Below, one piece after another: positions 53,383 to 62,846 of a stretch of 64,000 nucleotides of DNA. The notes below the pieces were generated by a model that ran no database searches, was not told the origin of the DNA, and saw only the letters and a list, made by a program, of their open reading frames with translations. The stretch spans positions 35,739 through 99,738 of the forward strand of contig JAFDZV010000031.1 of NCBI GenBank assembly GCA_018266795.1, written 5' to 3'. Positions within the stretch are counted from its first letter, which is position 1. The number at the start of each line of letters is the position of its first letter. Origin of the DNA: Bacteroidota bacterium. GTDB taxonomy: Bacteria; Bacteroidota; Ignavibacteria; OLB7. Position numbers and translations under genes: made by a program.

Positions 53383-55764
53383 CTATCGCGCCACCGTCAC
53401 CTTCGCGCTTGAAAGAACGCCCTCGGCGCCATCCATGCGGATAACATACATGCCCGTTGGAAGATCATCGGCCGGAATGCGTGCGATCTCGGTGCCATGG
53501 CAAACGCCGCTGAACAACGTGGTGACGCGACGTCCAAGGATGTCGTACAACGCCACTTCCACCGGACGTGCGGCGGGCACATCGATGAACACAACGGACT
53601 CGCCGGTAAGTGGATTCGGATAGGCGGCGAGGGTGTACCCGGCATGCGAGGTGCTTCTCTCAACGCTTCCCGGCCCATATGCGGTGAATGTCCACCGCGC
53701 GGTGTCGTTCGATGCAACGGCATCGTTCGGGGCCAGAACCCAGGCGGTTATCGTGTACGTGCCGAGCTCCGTGGGAGTGTACGGCGGAAAGTTCACCGGA
53801 ACCGTCGCTCCACCGAATGCCAGGAAGTCGCTGTTGACCGTCTGCCTGTAGACAGATACGCCCTTGGGCGAGGTAATCTCCACCGTTACCGGACTCTGGC
53901 GGATGCCGGCGGAGCCGTTGTTTGCAACGGATGCGAGCACAGGTAGCTGCTGCCCGGCAGGGTAGGCATGGTTCGAAGCCGGGAAGTGCGGTTCCTGCGG
54001 CTGTACCGGAGTGCCGGCGGCCAGGTCCACGGCGTAGGCAACGTCGAACGGGACGCCGGGGTATGCCGGCACCGTATCGTCCTGCGATATGTCATCGGCA
54101 TCCTGAACGAAACCGCGCATGTAGAACCTTCCGGGGCCGCTGGGTCGCCAGTCATCGAAGAACGTGAACGAGTTCGAGTCCAACGCCGCGAGCTTGTCGA
54201 TCGTTCCGGTGCCGGTATGGACCAGCTTCAGATCGGCGTCGCGTACCTCGTAACCAACGTTGACACCCGAGGCCTCGTTTGTTCCCGTGTTCCGGAACTG
54301 CACCACGAACGGTATTGCGTCGCCAACCTGATACATGGTGTAGAACGGTTCGGTGCTCGGGAGCGGCTGTACGATCCTGCGTGCCTGGAGATCGTGCGCA
54401 GTGGAGATGATGAAATCACCATGCGTCGTGTCGTTGCTGTGATTCTCATCGTTCGGAGCCTGCACGATTGCACGGAGACGATAGAGGCCGGGAAGCCGTT
54501 GCGAGATGCCGTCTTTTCTCCAGATGTCGATCTTCACGGTCTCGCCCGGATTGATTGTTGGGATCGCAGTCACGAAGGAGTCCAGTGGGTTCGGGCGCAG
54601 GCCGTTCTTGTCGAACGCGTAGAGATAGATTCGGATGGGAACATCGCTCAACGTTGTGGCGCCGAGATTGGCAAATGTGCCTTGCGGGAGAATCTGCGTT
54701 CCGCCGCCGAAGGAGTTTGGCACCGAAGCATCCAGTCCGTTCGTGGTCACCACCGATGCGCCCATGTCCACGGCAACCGGCTTCATGCGATAGGCAACGC
54801 GTCCGCCTCCCTGCACCGGAGGGAACGAGTAATGGAAGTACGCTGAGGACATCTCCGTGGAAGGTGGTACGAACCGGCTGTAGAATGCGTACCACTCCGG
54901 TGTGTACGGTGTGGTGCCGGAACCGCTGACAACGGCCATTGTGCGGAGACGTGTGATGGCATGAGTGGCAAGCGCCGGCAGCTGTACCGGATGTCCGATA
55001 ACCAGCACCTTCTCCTGATCGTACGGATCGCCAACCGTGTCCGGGTTTCCCGCAGCCTGCCCGAAGTTCCTGATGCCGACCTGTGCTCCGTAGTTGAAAA
55101 GCACGTCCGTGGACTTCGGCAGATCGATGGACGTGGGCCCGTAGTAGAGGTCGATCATCGAATTGCTGGCGGCGCCGATGCGTTCGTAGATGCGTGCCTG
55201 AAATCGTCCGACAGGAGCCGCGGGATCGTTTGCGTACCGGGCGCACCATTCGACGGCGAGATAGCGGAGAAGGTGCGACGTTCCGTCAACCACCACGGTG
55301 GCCGTATCCGCACGCCAGTAGATGCCGCCGCTGTCCACACCCGCCGTAACCAGTTCGCCCCAGTACGCCATCAGCACCTTGTTGTAGTAAGGTGCCGTAC
55401 CCATGGTGGTGTAGCGAAGTTCAGGGGTTGGCGAGTTGAGCGTACCCGCCGAGCCGTTGAATGATATCCATCCGGAGGTGCTCACCTTCATGCTCACCGG
55501 TGCCGTGTACACGTGCTGAAGAAAGCCGATGTCGAACCCGCTGAACGAAAGCGGGAGAACGGCGCCCCCGTAGCCGGCCAATTCGCTTCCCACGATGCGT
55601 GTGGTTCCAGGGCGGCCGATAATGGAACTGAAGTTCCCAGAAATGATCTGCACGGCTGCGTATCCGTTCCACGGCAGTTTGGTGGCGACGTCGGTCTGGG
55701 CAGCAAGACGAGCTGCGCCCATGAAGGCCAGCAGCAGCGCTGTTCCCAATAGCGTTCGTTGCAT
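53383..55764 (-). CDS. Secreted multidomain surface protein with T9SS sorting domain
   Basis: This 793-aa protein starts at 55764 (MQRTLLGTALLLAFMGAARLAAQ), which is the beginning of a signal peptide of about 23 residues; in-frame upstream starts lack a signal. The N-terminal part (about 25-260) resembles the nidogen/choice-of-anchor type of surface domain ('APVSMKVSTSGWISFNGSAG' and 'RFQARIYERIG...MIDLYYGPT'). The middle has CARDB-like Ig modules (e.g. 'PFVVQFRNTGTNEASGVNVGYEV' and 'VLASVANNGSAGIRQSPVTVEI'). A T9SS sorting domain (about 715-793, YPNPLTGESVVF...KVTVAR) ends the protein. It is transcribed toward protein B. Function is not known; surface attachment or matrix binding is plausible. 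Confidence 0.85.
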   Translation of the reverse strand: MQRTLLGTALLLAFMGAARLAAQTDVATKLPWNGYAAVQIISGNFSSIIGRPGTTRIVGSELAGYGGAVLPLSFSGFDIGFLQHVYTAPVSMKVSTSGWISFNGSAGTLNSPTPELRYTTMGTAPYYNKVLMAYWGELVTAGVDSGGIYWRADTATVVVDGTSHLLRYLAVEWCARYANDPAAPVGRFQARIYERIGAASNSMIDLYYGPTSIDLPKSTDVLFNYGAQVGIRNFGQAAGNPDTVGDPYDQEKVLVIGHPVQLPALATHAITRLRTMAVVSGSGTTPYTPEWYAFYSRFVPPSTEMSSAYFHYSFPPVQGGGRVAYRMKPVAVDMGASVVTTNGLDASVPNSFGGGTQILPQGTFANLGATTLSDVPIRIYLYAFDKNGLRPNPLDSFVTAIPTINPGETVKIDIWRKDGISQRLPGLYRLRAIVQAPNDENHSNDTTHGDFIISTAHDLQARRIVQPLPSTEPFYTMYQVGDAIPFVVQFRNTGTNEASGVNVGYEVRDADLKLVHTGTGTIDKLAALDSNSFTFFDDWRPSGPGRFYMRGFVQDADDISQDDTVPAYPGVPFDVAYAVDLAAGTPVQPQEPHFPASNHAYPAGQQLPVLASVANNGSAGIRQSPVTVEITSPKGVSVYRQTVNSDFLAFGGATVPVNFPPYTPTELGTYTITAWVLAPNDAVASNDTARWTFTAYGPGSVERSTSHAGYTLAAYPNPLTGESVVFIDVPAARPVEVALYDILGRRVTTLFSGVCHGTEIARIPADDLPTGMYVIRMDGAEGVLSSAKVTVAR

Positions 55765-55856
55765 TGTCGTTGTTCCAGATATGTGAGTTGATGCGAACTC
55801 GCTCGAGAGAAGCCCTGGCATGCTCCGGGCTGGAGAATGGATAGGCGGATTACACC

Positions 55857-56108
55857 CTACCGCCGTTGAATGCGCGGCAGGGCCGTACCACATCGGATGC
55901 AATGAAATGCGATGCGGTTGCGGACAATCAACCCGCATGCCGGGCAGCACCGTTCGCGCGGATCAGTGGGCGGGGGTTGAAGACGTTCGCCGCAACTGGC
56001 GCAGAAATCGTCGCCGGGATGTGCGATTGCGCTGCACGACGTGCATTTGCGGAATCCCGAGGGAAAGCCTTCCGGCTGTCCCTCGGCCGGGCCGTGTTTG
56101 AACATCAT
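55857..56108 (-). CDS. Small double zinc-ribbon protein
   Basis: This 83-aa protein carries four CxxC pairs in order: CTSC, CASC, CPAC and CIRC, separated as in a double zinc ribbon (two ribbons of two pairs each). Such domains usually mediate protein-protein or nucleic-acid contacts. I chose the ATG at 56108, preceded by GGGAGAG; the ATG at 56105 is equally possible. There is no signal peptide or membrane segment, so it is cytoplasmic. It lies 92 bp upstream of the surface protein gene in the same direction; whether they are co-transcribed is unclear. Confidence 0.7.
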   Translation of the reverse strand: MMFKHGPAEGQPEGFPSGFRKCTSCSAIAHPGDDFCASCGERLQPPPTDPRERCCPACGLIVRNRIAFHCIRCGTALPRIQRR

Positions 56109-56547
56109 GAGAATCTCTCCCAATACACAGAGATGCTGGACATCGTGATGGCGTTCGGGCCATCATGGTACTACACCATCAAGGTATTGGTACGTGACGA
56201 CAGATTCCCCTCCTGCCGGCTACAGTTTGGATCCGGTCGCAATTTTTTCATTCCATGATGCGGCTGCGGCAATGGCGGGCTGCAGCGGCATCACCCTTCA
56301 TAACCCGCTTCCCAACTCCTGTCGTGCCGCAGAAAGCGTTTTCGACATCATGGTGAGTCACGGACGAGCCATGAGGTATCGCCATCGGAGCCGGGTATCG
56401 GCATCCGAACTTCTCCCGGGCAGGGATTCTCATCCTCCGATGCTCGAGAATTCGGAGGAGCCGGCCTGAACGGACGGCACTCCGCGCGCGTCACGAAGAT
56501 CAAACGGAGACACTCCCAATCCATACCGATTGCTTCAGAGTACCATG
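56109..56547. other. Gene-free region between the zinc-ribbon and regulator genes
   Basis: No convincing gene in 439 bp; a plus-strand frame of 91 codons at 56194 has no recognisable features. A stem TCCTCCGA (56433-56440) and TCGGAGGA (56452-56459) lies after the regulator gene and may help end its transcript. Confidence 0.35.
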
Positions 56548-59500
56548 CTAATCCTCACCCTCCCGTACCGTTCGCGCCTGCATCCGCACACGCTCCGCCT
56601 CCGTTCTCCGCCCGAGCGTGGTAAGGACGTCGCAAAGCAGTTCGGACAGCTCTTCGTCCTCCGGCATGGAATCGAAGGCACGACGAAGCATATCCGCGGC
56701 GGCGGCCGCATCTCCTTCGCGCAGCAGCCCTCGTGCGACGCCGATCACGCTGCTCCTCAGACGGTGCTCGAAGTCGCTCCGGATCGCTTCGAAGAAGTCG
56801 TCGTACAGTCCGGGGAACGGAACCTTCCCAGCGGCGATCTCGAGTGTTCGCAGCACGGCCGGAACGGCGCGCATCAGTGCGCGCTCACGTTCCGCGGCGG
56901 CGGCATCATCCAGCAGTGCGTGCGCCTCCAGCAGATCAACCGTAACCACCCCGGTGTTCAGCTCGTGCGTCTCGTCGCCGGTTGTAATGGCGTCGCTCCC
57001 CAGCGACTCGCGCAACCGGACGGCTGCCTGATTGGTCGTTCTCCGCGCAAGGTCCGGATCGATCTCGCCTCCCGATGCCAGGCGGCGGAACTCCACCGGA
57101 TCCAACGGCTCCTCCAGCATCCGGTTGGCAACCAGCAGGCCAAGCATCGCGCAGAGCCTGGGGCCTCGTATGCGTTCGGCTTCCGCACCCGGATGCCGGA
57201 GCGTGATCGTATCCAGCATCGATATCGCCAGCCTGCCGTCCGGCTGCCGCCACTGCATGGCGCCGTTGCGTTCGCGCTCGATGGCCGCGGCTCGCGATCG
57301 CCAGCTTTCGGCCTCGCGTTTGGCGAGAAGCTTCTCGTGACGGCGGAGCAGCGGACGCATGTAGACGGCGAGCTGCCGCTCCGAAAGCCAGGCAAGCGCG
57401 CCTGCCAGCGCCTTGCGGGCAGCGGGTGCTATCGCCTCCATCAGGACCGGGTATCGCTCGCGCGCCATGCCGGCCAATAGCAGCACGGCATGCAGTGGAA
57501 GCAGATCGTCCAGGCGAAGCAGCGGACGCTGCAACAACCCCAGTGCCGCCTCGCGCGCGGCAATCTCATCGGCGTCCTCCTCCGTTGCGACCGCGATCAG
57601 GCAGGCCAGGGCGTCGCCAACGTCGTCGCCCGGTGTAAACGTTGCCGGCAGTCCGGAAAGCCGCCCCGCCTCCGCGGCCAGCAATACCCGCTTCTCCGGC
57701 CACAAGGTGGAATCATCACCAAGGAATTCCGCAACCACCATCTGCGTCCATGCCTCGTCGCCGCGCAGCAGCCCGACGGTCGTGAGATAGATGCCCGTGT
57801 AGCTATACCATGTGGCGCGATCGGCGGCGGGCGCGTCGCGGCAGAGCGCCAGCGCGGCGGCGAGCAGGTCATCCAGTTCCATGCCGAACGCTCCGTGCGC
57901 ACAAAGCCGCACCAGGGAGCATTGGAAGACGTACTGCGGCAGATTGAGAAGTTGCGAGTGGTGCAGCAGATCGTTGCATGTGGCAAGCGCTTCGTCCATC
58001 ATCCCCACGCTCTCCAGCAGCGTCACCTTCCAGATTTTGAAGTGGACCTTGTTGCGAACGCGCGTCTGTGCAAGCTCCGTGAGCATGTCGAAGCGCTCTG
58101 TCAGCTCCTCGCCTGTCTCGAACAGTGGAAGCAGATGCGGCACAACGTGCAGGCGTGTTGCCGTTCGGTCATCCGCGCTCAGGGATGCAACCGAGAGCAC
58201 GGCGTTCAGCTTGTTCTCCAGGCGCCGCAGCATCTCGCCGTCCGCGCTTGCAGCCGCGGCATGCCCAACATCCCCGAGATACTCGCGATACTCCTGCAAT
58301 GCAAGAATCTCGGGCGTGCTGGAGACGAGGGCATCCATCTGCTCCCATATCTCCCCGCAGCGCGCATAGTCCGTGCGGAAGGTGCTCCAGTTGAGATAGC
58401 GGAGCGCTGCAACGCGGTAACGGACCAGCGGGCCGGATGTCATGGACTCCGTAAAGGCCATCATGTCGTCAACGCAGGCCTTGTACTCCTCGCTCTTGTC
58501 GCGGCGTCTGAGAAGCGCCATGCGCGTCATCTTGAGTTGCGCACGGAGATGCAGAACGTCGTCGCCGGCGCGGCCGCTATCGGCCGGGCGGCTGTCCAGA
58601 GCATCAACGAGTCCGGACGCAGCACTCCACACATCCATTGCCAGCTTCCAGTCCGGGTCGCTGTCAAGGCCGCCACTCACCGCGATTGCATGCTCGATGG
58701 CGCAGCAAATGTTCTCGTGCGCCGCTGCGGCTGCCGGCGCGCGCGCCAGCAGAAGAAACGGGAGAATGGAATAGAGCGGCAATCCGTCGGCAATCACGGA
58801 GACAAGCCGGTCAACGGGGGGCGGCTCCTCGTCGACGAAATGCTGATGCAGCAACGTGTGCGTGAATGCAACCAGCGGAAACTCGCTCACACCCCCACTC
58901 AATGGCTGCAGCGCGGAGCGTGCTGCAACAAGCACTCCCTTGAAGGTCAGCTGGTCGATCAGCCGCTCGGCATGCTCAACCATCGCGCAGGCTGTCTCCC
59001 GTGCGAACACCTCGCCGAGCATCGCAAACCGCGTGGCTGCCTCCTTCTCCTCGGCGCTCAGATGAGCCGCCATCCCTTCGGCCAGGAAGCCGACGCTGCG
59101 TTGAAGGTTTCGGCTGAACGCCGTTGACGGTATCCGAAGCTGCCATGTGCCGCTGATGTCGTCGCGCGCAAGAATGTCGGAGCGGAGTGCCGTGCGAAGC
59201 GCGGACCGGAGCGCGAGCGGGTTCCCCTTGGTCGCCTCGGCGAGAGGGCGAAGGATCTCCATGGTGGATGGCGAATCGAAGAGGCGATGCCAGAGGGTAT
59301 CGATCTGCGCCGTGCCGAGCCCCGCCAGTTCGATCTCCTCGATCAGATAGCGTTCGATGGAGCCGCGCGCCTCCAGTTCCACCGGTCGTGTCGCGCAGAG
59401 CACCGAGAGAATTTCATCGGCTGTGGCATCCAGCAACAGCGCAAACTCCCTTGCCGCGTCGCCGCTCAGCAGGTGGATATCCTCGATCACCAGAAGCGTG

Positions 59501-59868
59501 GGGCGCAACCGCGAAATGCGCCGCAGTGCTTCAACCACTGCCGGGAGCGATCCCTCCGGTTCGTTCTTCAACAGCCTGCGCACGCCCTCGGCATACCATA
59601 GTTCCTGTGCCAGGAGCGGTGCAAGCGACGTTGCCGATTCCGGATACAGTTTGGCATGTACCACCACGCCGCCTGCGCGAACGATCAGCGGGATGGTCTC
59701 CTCGATCAGTCTGCTCTTCCCCGCCCCTGCCTCGCCGATCAGAAGCGCCGCGCGCATCCCCTGCGCATCCACGGTGGAGCGCCAGAATGCGAGCAGGCGC
59801 TCGCGCTCGTTCTCCCGTCCTGTGAACGGGAGAACGCCGTGGTTGAGAAAGTCGACGAGGAGTTGCAT
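56548..59868 (-). CDS. Large AAA ATPase/TPR regulator with C-terminal SARP-like DNA-binding and BTAD-like module
   Basis: This 1106-aa protein has an N-terminal AAA_16/STAND-type ATPase: GREN at 17-20, Walker A LIGEAGAGKSRLI (about 43-55), Walker B LLVIEDIHLL (about 125-134) and a sensor-like ATRPVEL. A long helical TPR-like region covers about 330-870. The C-terminus has 'RIRGPRLCAMLGLLVANRML' and 'ARRTTNQAAVRLRESLGSDAITTGDETHELN' (about 890-960), the pattern of a SARP/OmpR-type winged helix. It is followed by a BTAD-like helical module beginning VVTVDLLEAHALLDD (about 974-1100). Known SARPs carry this pair at the N-terminus, before the ATPase; here the order is reversed. A transcription regulator triggered by ligand and ATP is likely. 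Targets are unknown. Confidence 0.75.
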   Translation of the reverse strand: MQLLVDFLNHGVLPFTGRENERERLLAFWRSTVDAQGMRAALLIGEAGAGKSRLIEETIPLIVRAGGVVVHAKLYPESATSLAPLLAQELWYAEGVRRLLKNEPEGSLPAVVEALRRISRLRPTLLVIEDIHLLSGDAAREFALLLDATADEILSVLCATRPVELEARGSIERYLIEEIELAGLGTAQIDTLWHRLFDSPSTMEILRPLAEATKGNPLALRSALRTALRSDILARDDISGTWQLRIPSTAFSRNLQRSVGFLAEGMAAHLSAEEKEAATRFAMLGEVFARETACAMVEHAERLIDQLTFKGVLVAARSALQPLSGGVSEFPLVAFTHTLLHQHFVDEEPPPVDRLVSVIADGLPLYSILPFLLLARAPAAAAAHENICCAIEHAIAVSGGLDSDPDWKLAMDVWSAASGLVDALDSRPADSGRAGDDVLHLRAQLKMTRMALLRRRDKSEEYKACVDDMMAFTESMTSGPLVRYRVAALRYLNWSTFRTDYARCGEIWEQMDALVSSTPEILALQEYREYLGDVGHAAAASADGEMLRRLENKLNAVLSVASLSADDRTATRLHVVPHLLPLFETGEELTERFDMLTELAQTRVRNKVHFKIWKVTLLESVGMMDEALATCNDLLHHSQLLNLPQYVFQCSLVRLCAHGAFGMELDDLLAAALALCRDAPAADRATWYSYTGIYLTTVGLLRGDEAWTQMVVAEFLGDDSTLWPEKRVLLAAEAGRLSGLPATFTPGDDVGDALACLIAVATEEDADEIAAREAALGLLQRPLLRLDDLLPLHAVLLLAGMARERYPVLMEAIAPAARKALAGALAWLSERQLAVYMRPLLRRHEKLLAKREAESWRSRAAAIERERNGAMQWRQPDGRLAISMLDTITLRHPGAEAERIRGPRLCAMLGLLVANRMLEEPLDPVEFRRLASGGEIDPDLARRTTNQAAVRLRESLGSDAITTGDETHELNTGVVTVDLLEAHALLDDAAAAERERALMRAVPAVLRTLEIAAGKVPFPGLYDDFFEAIRSDFEHRLRSSVIGVARGLLREGDAAAAADMLRRAFDSMPEDEELSELLCDVLTTLGRRTEAERVRMQARTVREGED

Positions 59869-60233
59869 GAGCTATTCGCGCAGCGTTGGTTGTCGAACGC
59901 GATCGGGGGCTGCCGCACAACATCGTCCGTTGCAATGTCAAGGTTCAACGGACCGGTATGGCGCACGCACGCCGGCACCGATCGGGCAGCGGTGCGATGA
60001 ACGTGTGCAGGCAGAATGGATGGGACTTGCCAGGGCGCAACGCAGCTGGGCGCGGCGCCAATTTACGTTCGTGCCGTGCCACCTGAAAGAGAGCGGCGCA
60101 CGGGAACCGCGGCGGCATCGTTGCGTCGATACAGGCATCCGCTATCCGGCGTGGGCTACGGAGTGCTACACCGCTTCATACGGTGTTTCCGTATCTTGAT
60201 TTCCATTCTATCAATGAAGGAACACACGTCCCT
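59869..60233. other. Divergent region between the ATPase regulator and glmS
   Basis: These 365 bp carry the divergent promoters of the two genes. The only repeat noted is a short hairpin ACACCG/CGGTGT (60168-60173 and 60181-60186) 48 bp before glmS. No glmS ribozyme or riboswitch core was recognised. Confidence 0.4.
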
Positions 60234-62063
60234 ATGTGCGGAATCGTTGGATATATCGGACCCGAGGAGGCGCTTCCCGTTCTGATGAACGGATTGAAGC
60301 GCCTCGAATATCGCGGCTACGACTCGGCAGGTGTTGCTACGATCGACGGCGGTCTCACCATCGGCAAGAAGGTCGGCAAGGTGACGGAGCTGGAGAAGCT
60401 GATCGCAGCCAACCCGCCGGGCGGGACTATTGGGATCGGCCACACACGTTGGGCCACGCATGGTGAACCGAACGATATCAATGCACATCCCCACACTGAT
60501 CAGTTCGGTGAGATCGCGTTGATTCACAACGGCATCATCGAGAACTACGCCACCATCAAGAAAACCTTGGAGTCCGACGGATACACGTTCCGTACGCAGA
60601 CGGACACGGAGGTGCTGGTGCAGTTGATACGCGCCTTCTACGACAAGGGGAACTCGCTGGAGCGCGCGTTCCGTCTGGCGTTGAAGAGCGTCGTCGGCAC
60701 GTATGGCGTTGCGATGATCAGCACCATCGAGCCCGATCGCATCTACGCGGCGCGCAACGGATCGCCCCTGGCAATCGGCATCGGCGACGGCGAGTACATT
60801 CTCGCCTCGGATGCTTCGGCCATCGTGCAGCATACGCGCCATGTCACCTATCTTACGGATGGTGAGATGGCGATCCTGGAGCGTGACAAGTACACCACGA
60901 AGACGATCGACGATATCCCGGTAACCAAGGAGATCGAGGAGATCACGTTCGATATCGGTGAACTGGAGAAGGGGGGCTACGAGCACTTCATGCTGAAGGA
61001 GATCTTCGAGCAGCCGGACACCATTCGTAATGCGATGCGCGGCCGCCTGCAGCGGGACGAAAGCACCGTGCGTCTGGGCGGGCTTCGTACGGTGACCGAG
61101 AAGCTGCGCGATGCGCGCCGCATCATCATTGTTGCCTGCGGCACCTCGTGGCACTCCGCTCTGGTGGGGGAATACATGTTCGAGCAGCTTGCCGGCATTC
61201 CAACGGAGGTGGAGTACGCGAGCGAGTTCCGGTATCGCGATCCGGTGATCTTCAAGGACGATCTGGTGATTGCGATTTCGCAATCCGGCGAAACCGCGGA
61301 CACGCTCGCGGCGCTGCGCGAGGCCAAGCGTCGCGGCGCAACGGCGATCGGCATCGTGAACGTTGTCGGCTCCACGATAGCGCGCGAGACGGAGGCGGGC
61401 GTATACGCGCACGCCGGCCCGGAGATCGGTGTGGCATCCACGAAGGCCTTCACGTCGCAGTTGATGGTGCTTGCCCTGATGACGGTGAAGCTTGCACGCA
61501 TGCGCCGCATGGGTGCCGCGGAAGGTGCGCAGATCCTGAAGGCGTTCGAGGAGCTTCCAGCGAAAATCGAGGAGACGCTTGCGCACGCGGAGCAGGTTCG
61601 GGCCATTGCCCATACGTATGCAGGCGCGCGCAACTTCCTCTACCTCGGGCGCGGCTACAACTTCCCGGTCGCCCTGGAAGGGGCATTGAAGCTGAAGGAG
61701 ATCAGCTACATCCACGCCGAAGGCTATCCGGCCGCGGAGATGAAGCACGGGCCGATTGCGTTGATCGACGAGAACATGCCGGTGGTGTTCGTTGCTCCGG
61801 ATGACGACATCTACGAGAAGGTGATATCCAACATCCAGGAGGTACGCGCACGCAGCGGTCGTGTGATCGCCATTGCCACCGAAGGGGACGAGCGGATAGA
61901 GTCGCTCGCCGAGCACGTGATCTATGTGCCCCGCACGCTTCCATTCCTTGCTCCGATTCTCAACGTGCTTCCGCTGCAGCTTCTCTCCTACTACATTGCC
62001 GTTGAGAGGGGCTGCAATGTGGACCAGCCTCGCAACCTTGCGAAATCCGTGACGGTGGAGTGA
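60234..62063 (+). CDS. glmS: GlmS, glucosamine-6-phosphate synthase
   Basis: GlmS makes glucosamine-6-phosphate from fructose-6-phosphate and glutamine, the entry to peptidoglycan and LPS amino sugars. The 609-aa protein starts at 60234 (MCGIVGYIG), which places the catalytic cysteine at position 2 after removal of Met. The glutaminase domain has GIGHTRWATHG and HNGIIENY. The two sugar-isomerase (SIS) domains start at 'RIIIVACGTSWHSALVGEYMFEQLAGIPTEVEYASEFRYRD' (about 290) and 'RNFLYLGRGYNFPVALEGALKLKEISYIHAEGY' (about 460). The C-terminus is DQPRNLAKSVTVE, as in the family. It is monocistronic. Confidence 0.98.
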   Translation: MCGIVGYIGPEEALPVLMNGLKRLEYRGYDSAGVATIDGGLTIGKKVGKVTELEKLIAANPPGGTIGIGHTRWATHGEPNDINAHPHTDQFGEIALIHNGIIENYATIKKTLESDGYTFRTQTDTEVLVQLIRAFYDKGNSLERAFRLALKSVVGTYGVAMISTIEPDRIYAARNGSPLAIGIGDGEYILASDASAIVQHTRHVTYLTDGEMAILERDKYTTKTIDDIPVTKEIEEITFDIGELEKGGYEHFMLKEIFEQPDTIRNAMRGRLQRDESTVRLGGLRTVTEKLRDARRIIIVACGTSWHSALVGEYMFEQLAGIPTEVEYASEFRYRDPVIFKDDLVIAISQSGETADTLAALREAKRRGATAIGIVNVVGSTIARETEAGVYAHAGPEIGVASTKAFTSQLMVLALMTVKLARMRRMGAAEGAQILKAFEELPAKIEETLAHAEQVRAIAHTYAGARNFLYLGRGYNFPVALEGALKLKEISYIHAEGYPAAEMKHGPIALIDENMPVVFVAPDDDIYEKVISNIQEVRARSGRVIAIATEGDERIESLAEHVIYVPRTLPFLAPILNVLPLQLLSYYIAVERGCNVDQPRNLAKSVTVE

Positions 62064-62228
62064 TTGCGCCGCATGCCGCAGCTGTTCGCCGCGGACATCG
62101 CGGAGCAACGGGAGAGATGAACGCCTGCATGTCGTGAAACGACGCAAGGCGTGCGGGAACACCCGCTGCGTGCGGTTGTATCAGCGATTGCCCCGGATAC
62201 GTGTCCGAACTGTCCGGCGAAAATACAT

Positions 62229-62258
62229 GGGCCGCCCTGCTGAATGCGTGGGCGGCCC
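62229..62258. terminator. Bidirectional hairpin between glmS and the lipoprotein gene
   Basis: A 9-bp GC stem GGGCCGCCC (62229-62237) and GGGCGGCCC (62250-62258) lies between the converging genes. On the minus strand ATGTATTTTCG follows, favouring termination of the lipoprotein transcript; on the plus strand it is followed by GTTGCG. Confidence 0.6.
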
Positions 62259-62307
62259 GTTGCGTATGGAGTGCGGAGTATCCCGTCCGGGTACGGCAGG
62301 CCGAGGA

Positions 62308-62784
62308 CTACTTCTTCCGCCCGCCGCTCCCCTTCTTCGTTGAGCTGCCGCCCGATGACGATTCGCTGCCTATATATGTCTTGTTGCCGTTCGAATTGAT
62401 GTAGTAGTAGCCGCCACGGGGGCCTGTGAGGATCGTGTGACCATCACCAGCGGAGGTGCCCGCTACGTTCGTGTCCTTCAAAGCGCTGCTGTAGTCGCTC
62501 AATGTCATCAACGATGCGTCTTCGATGCGGCAGCGTTTTCCCTCCAGCATGGTTACATAATAGTCGTACAGTCCGGTACGCTGGTTCCGAAGTCGGGCGG
62601 CAACGTAGACGGTATCTCCCGGGTTGAATGTGCCGACGGTAACGGCATCCTCCTCGGACAGGGCACGCACGTTCTCGGCAACCACTACCATGGCCTGCGG
62701 GCGAGGGAAGTCGACGGAGGTGTATGTAGCCGTGCATCCAGCGGCGAGTAAACAACCGAGTACAAAAAATGGAATCGTCCTCAT
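62308..62784 (-). CDS. Lipoprotein with a PBCV-type basic adaptor motif
   Basis: This 158-aa protein starts at 62784 (MRTIPFFVLGCLLAAGC), preceded by CAGGAGA; Cys17 is the lipid-modified residue of a LAAGC lipobox. Residues about 40-110 form an unidentified beta-rich domain (GDTVYVAARLRNQRTGLYDYYVT). Near the end, 'LTGPRGGYYYINSNGNKTYIG' (about 121-142) matches the PBCV-specific basic adaptor motif (GPRGGRYYINxNGNKTYV), a short module common in chlorella-virus proteins and also found in bacterial secreted proteins. A Ser/Gly/Lys tail follows. It lies 62 bp downstream of the 62847-63680 gene in the same direction. Confidence 0.75.
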   Translation of the reverse strand: MRTIPFFVLGCLLAAGCTATYTSVDFPRPQAMVVVAENVRALSEEDAVTVGTFNPGDTVYVAARLRNQRTGLYDYYVTMLEGKRCRIEDASLMTLSDYSSALKDTNVAGTSAGDGHTILTGPRGGYYYINSNGNKTYIGSESSSGGSSTKKGSGGRKK

Positions 62785-62846
62785 GGAGGTTCTCCTGATG
62801 ATTGAATCATATGTCGTTCGCTCTTCCGGTGTGAACCGAGCGAACA

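Noticed and set aside
60168..60233. glmS leader considered for a ribozyme or riboswitch
   Set aside because: Only one short hairpin is seen and none of the glmS ribozyme core was recognised.
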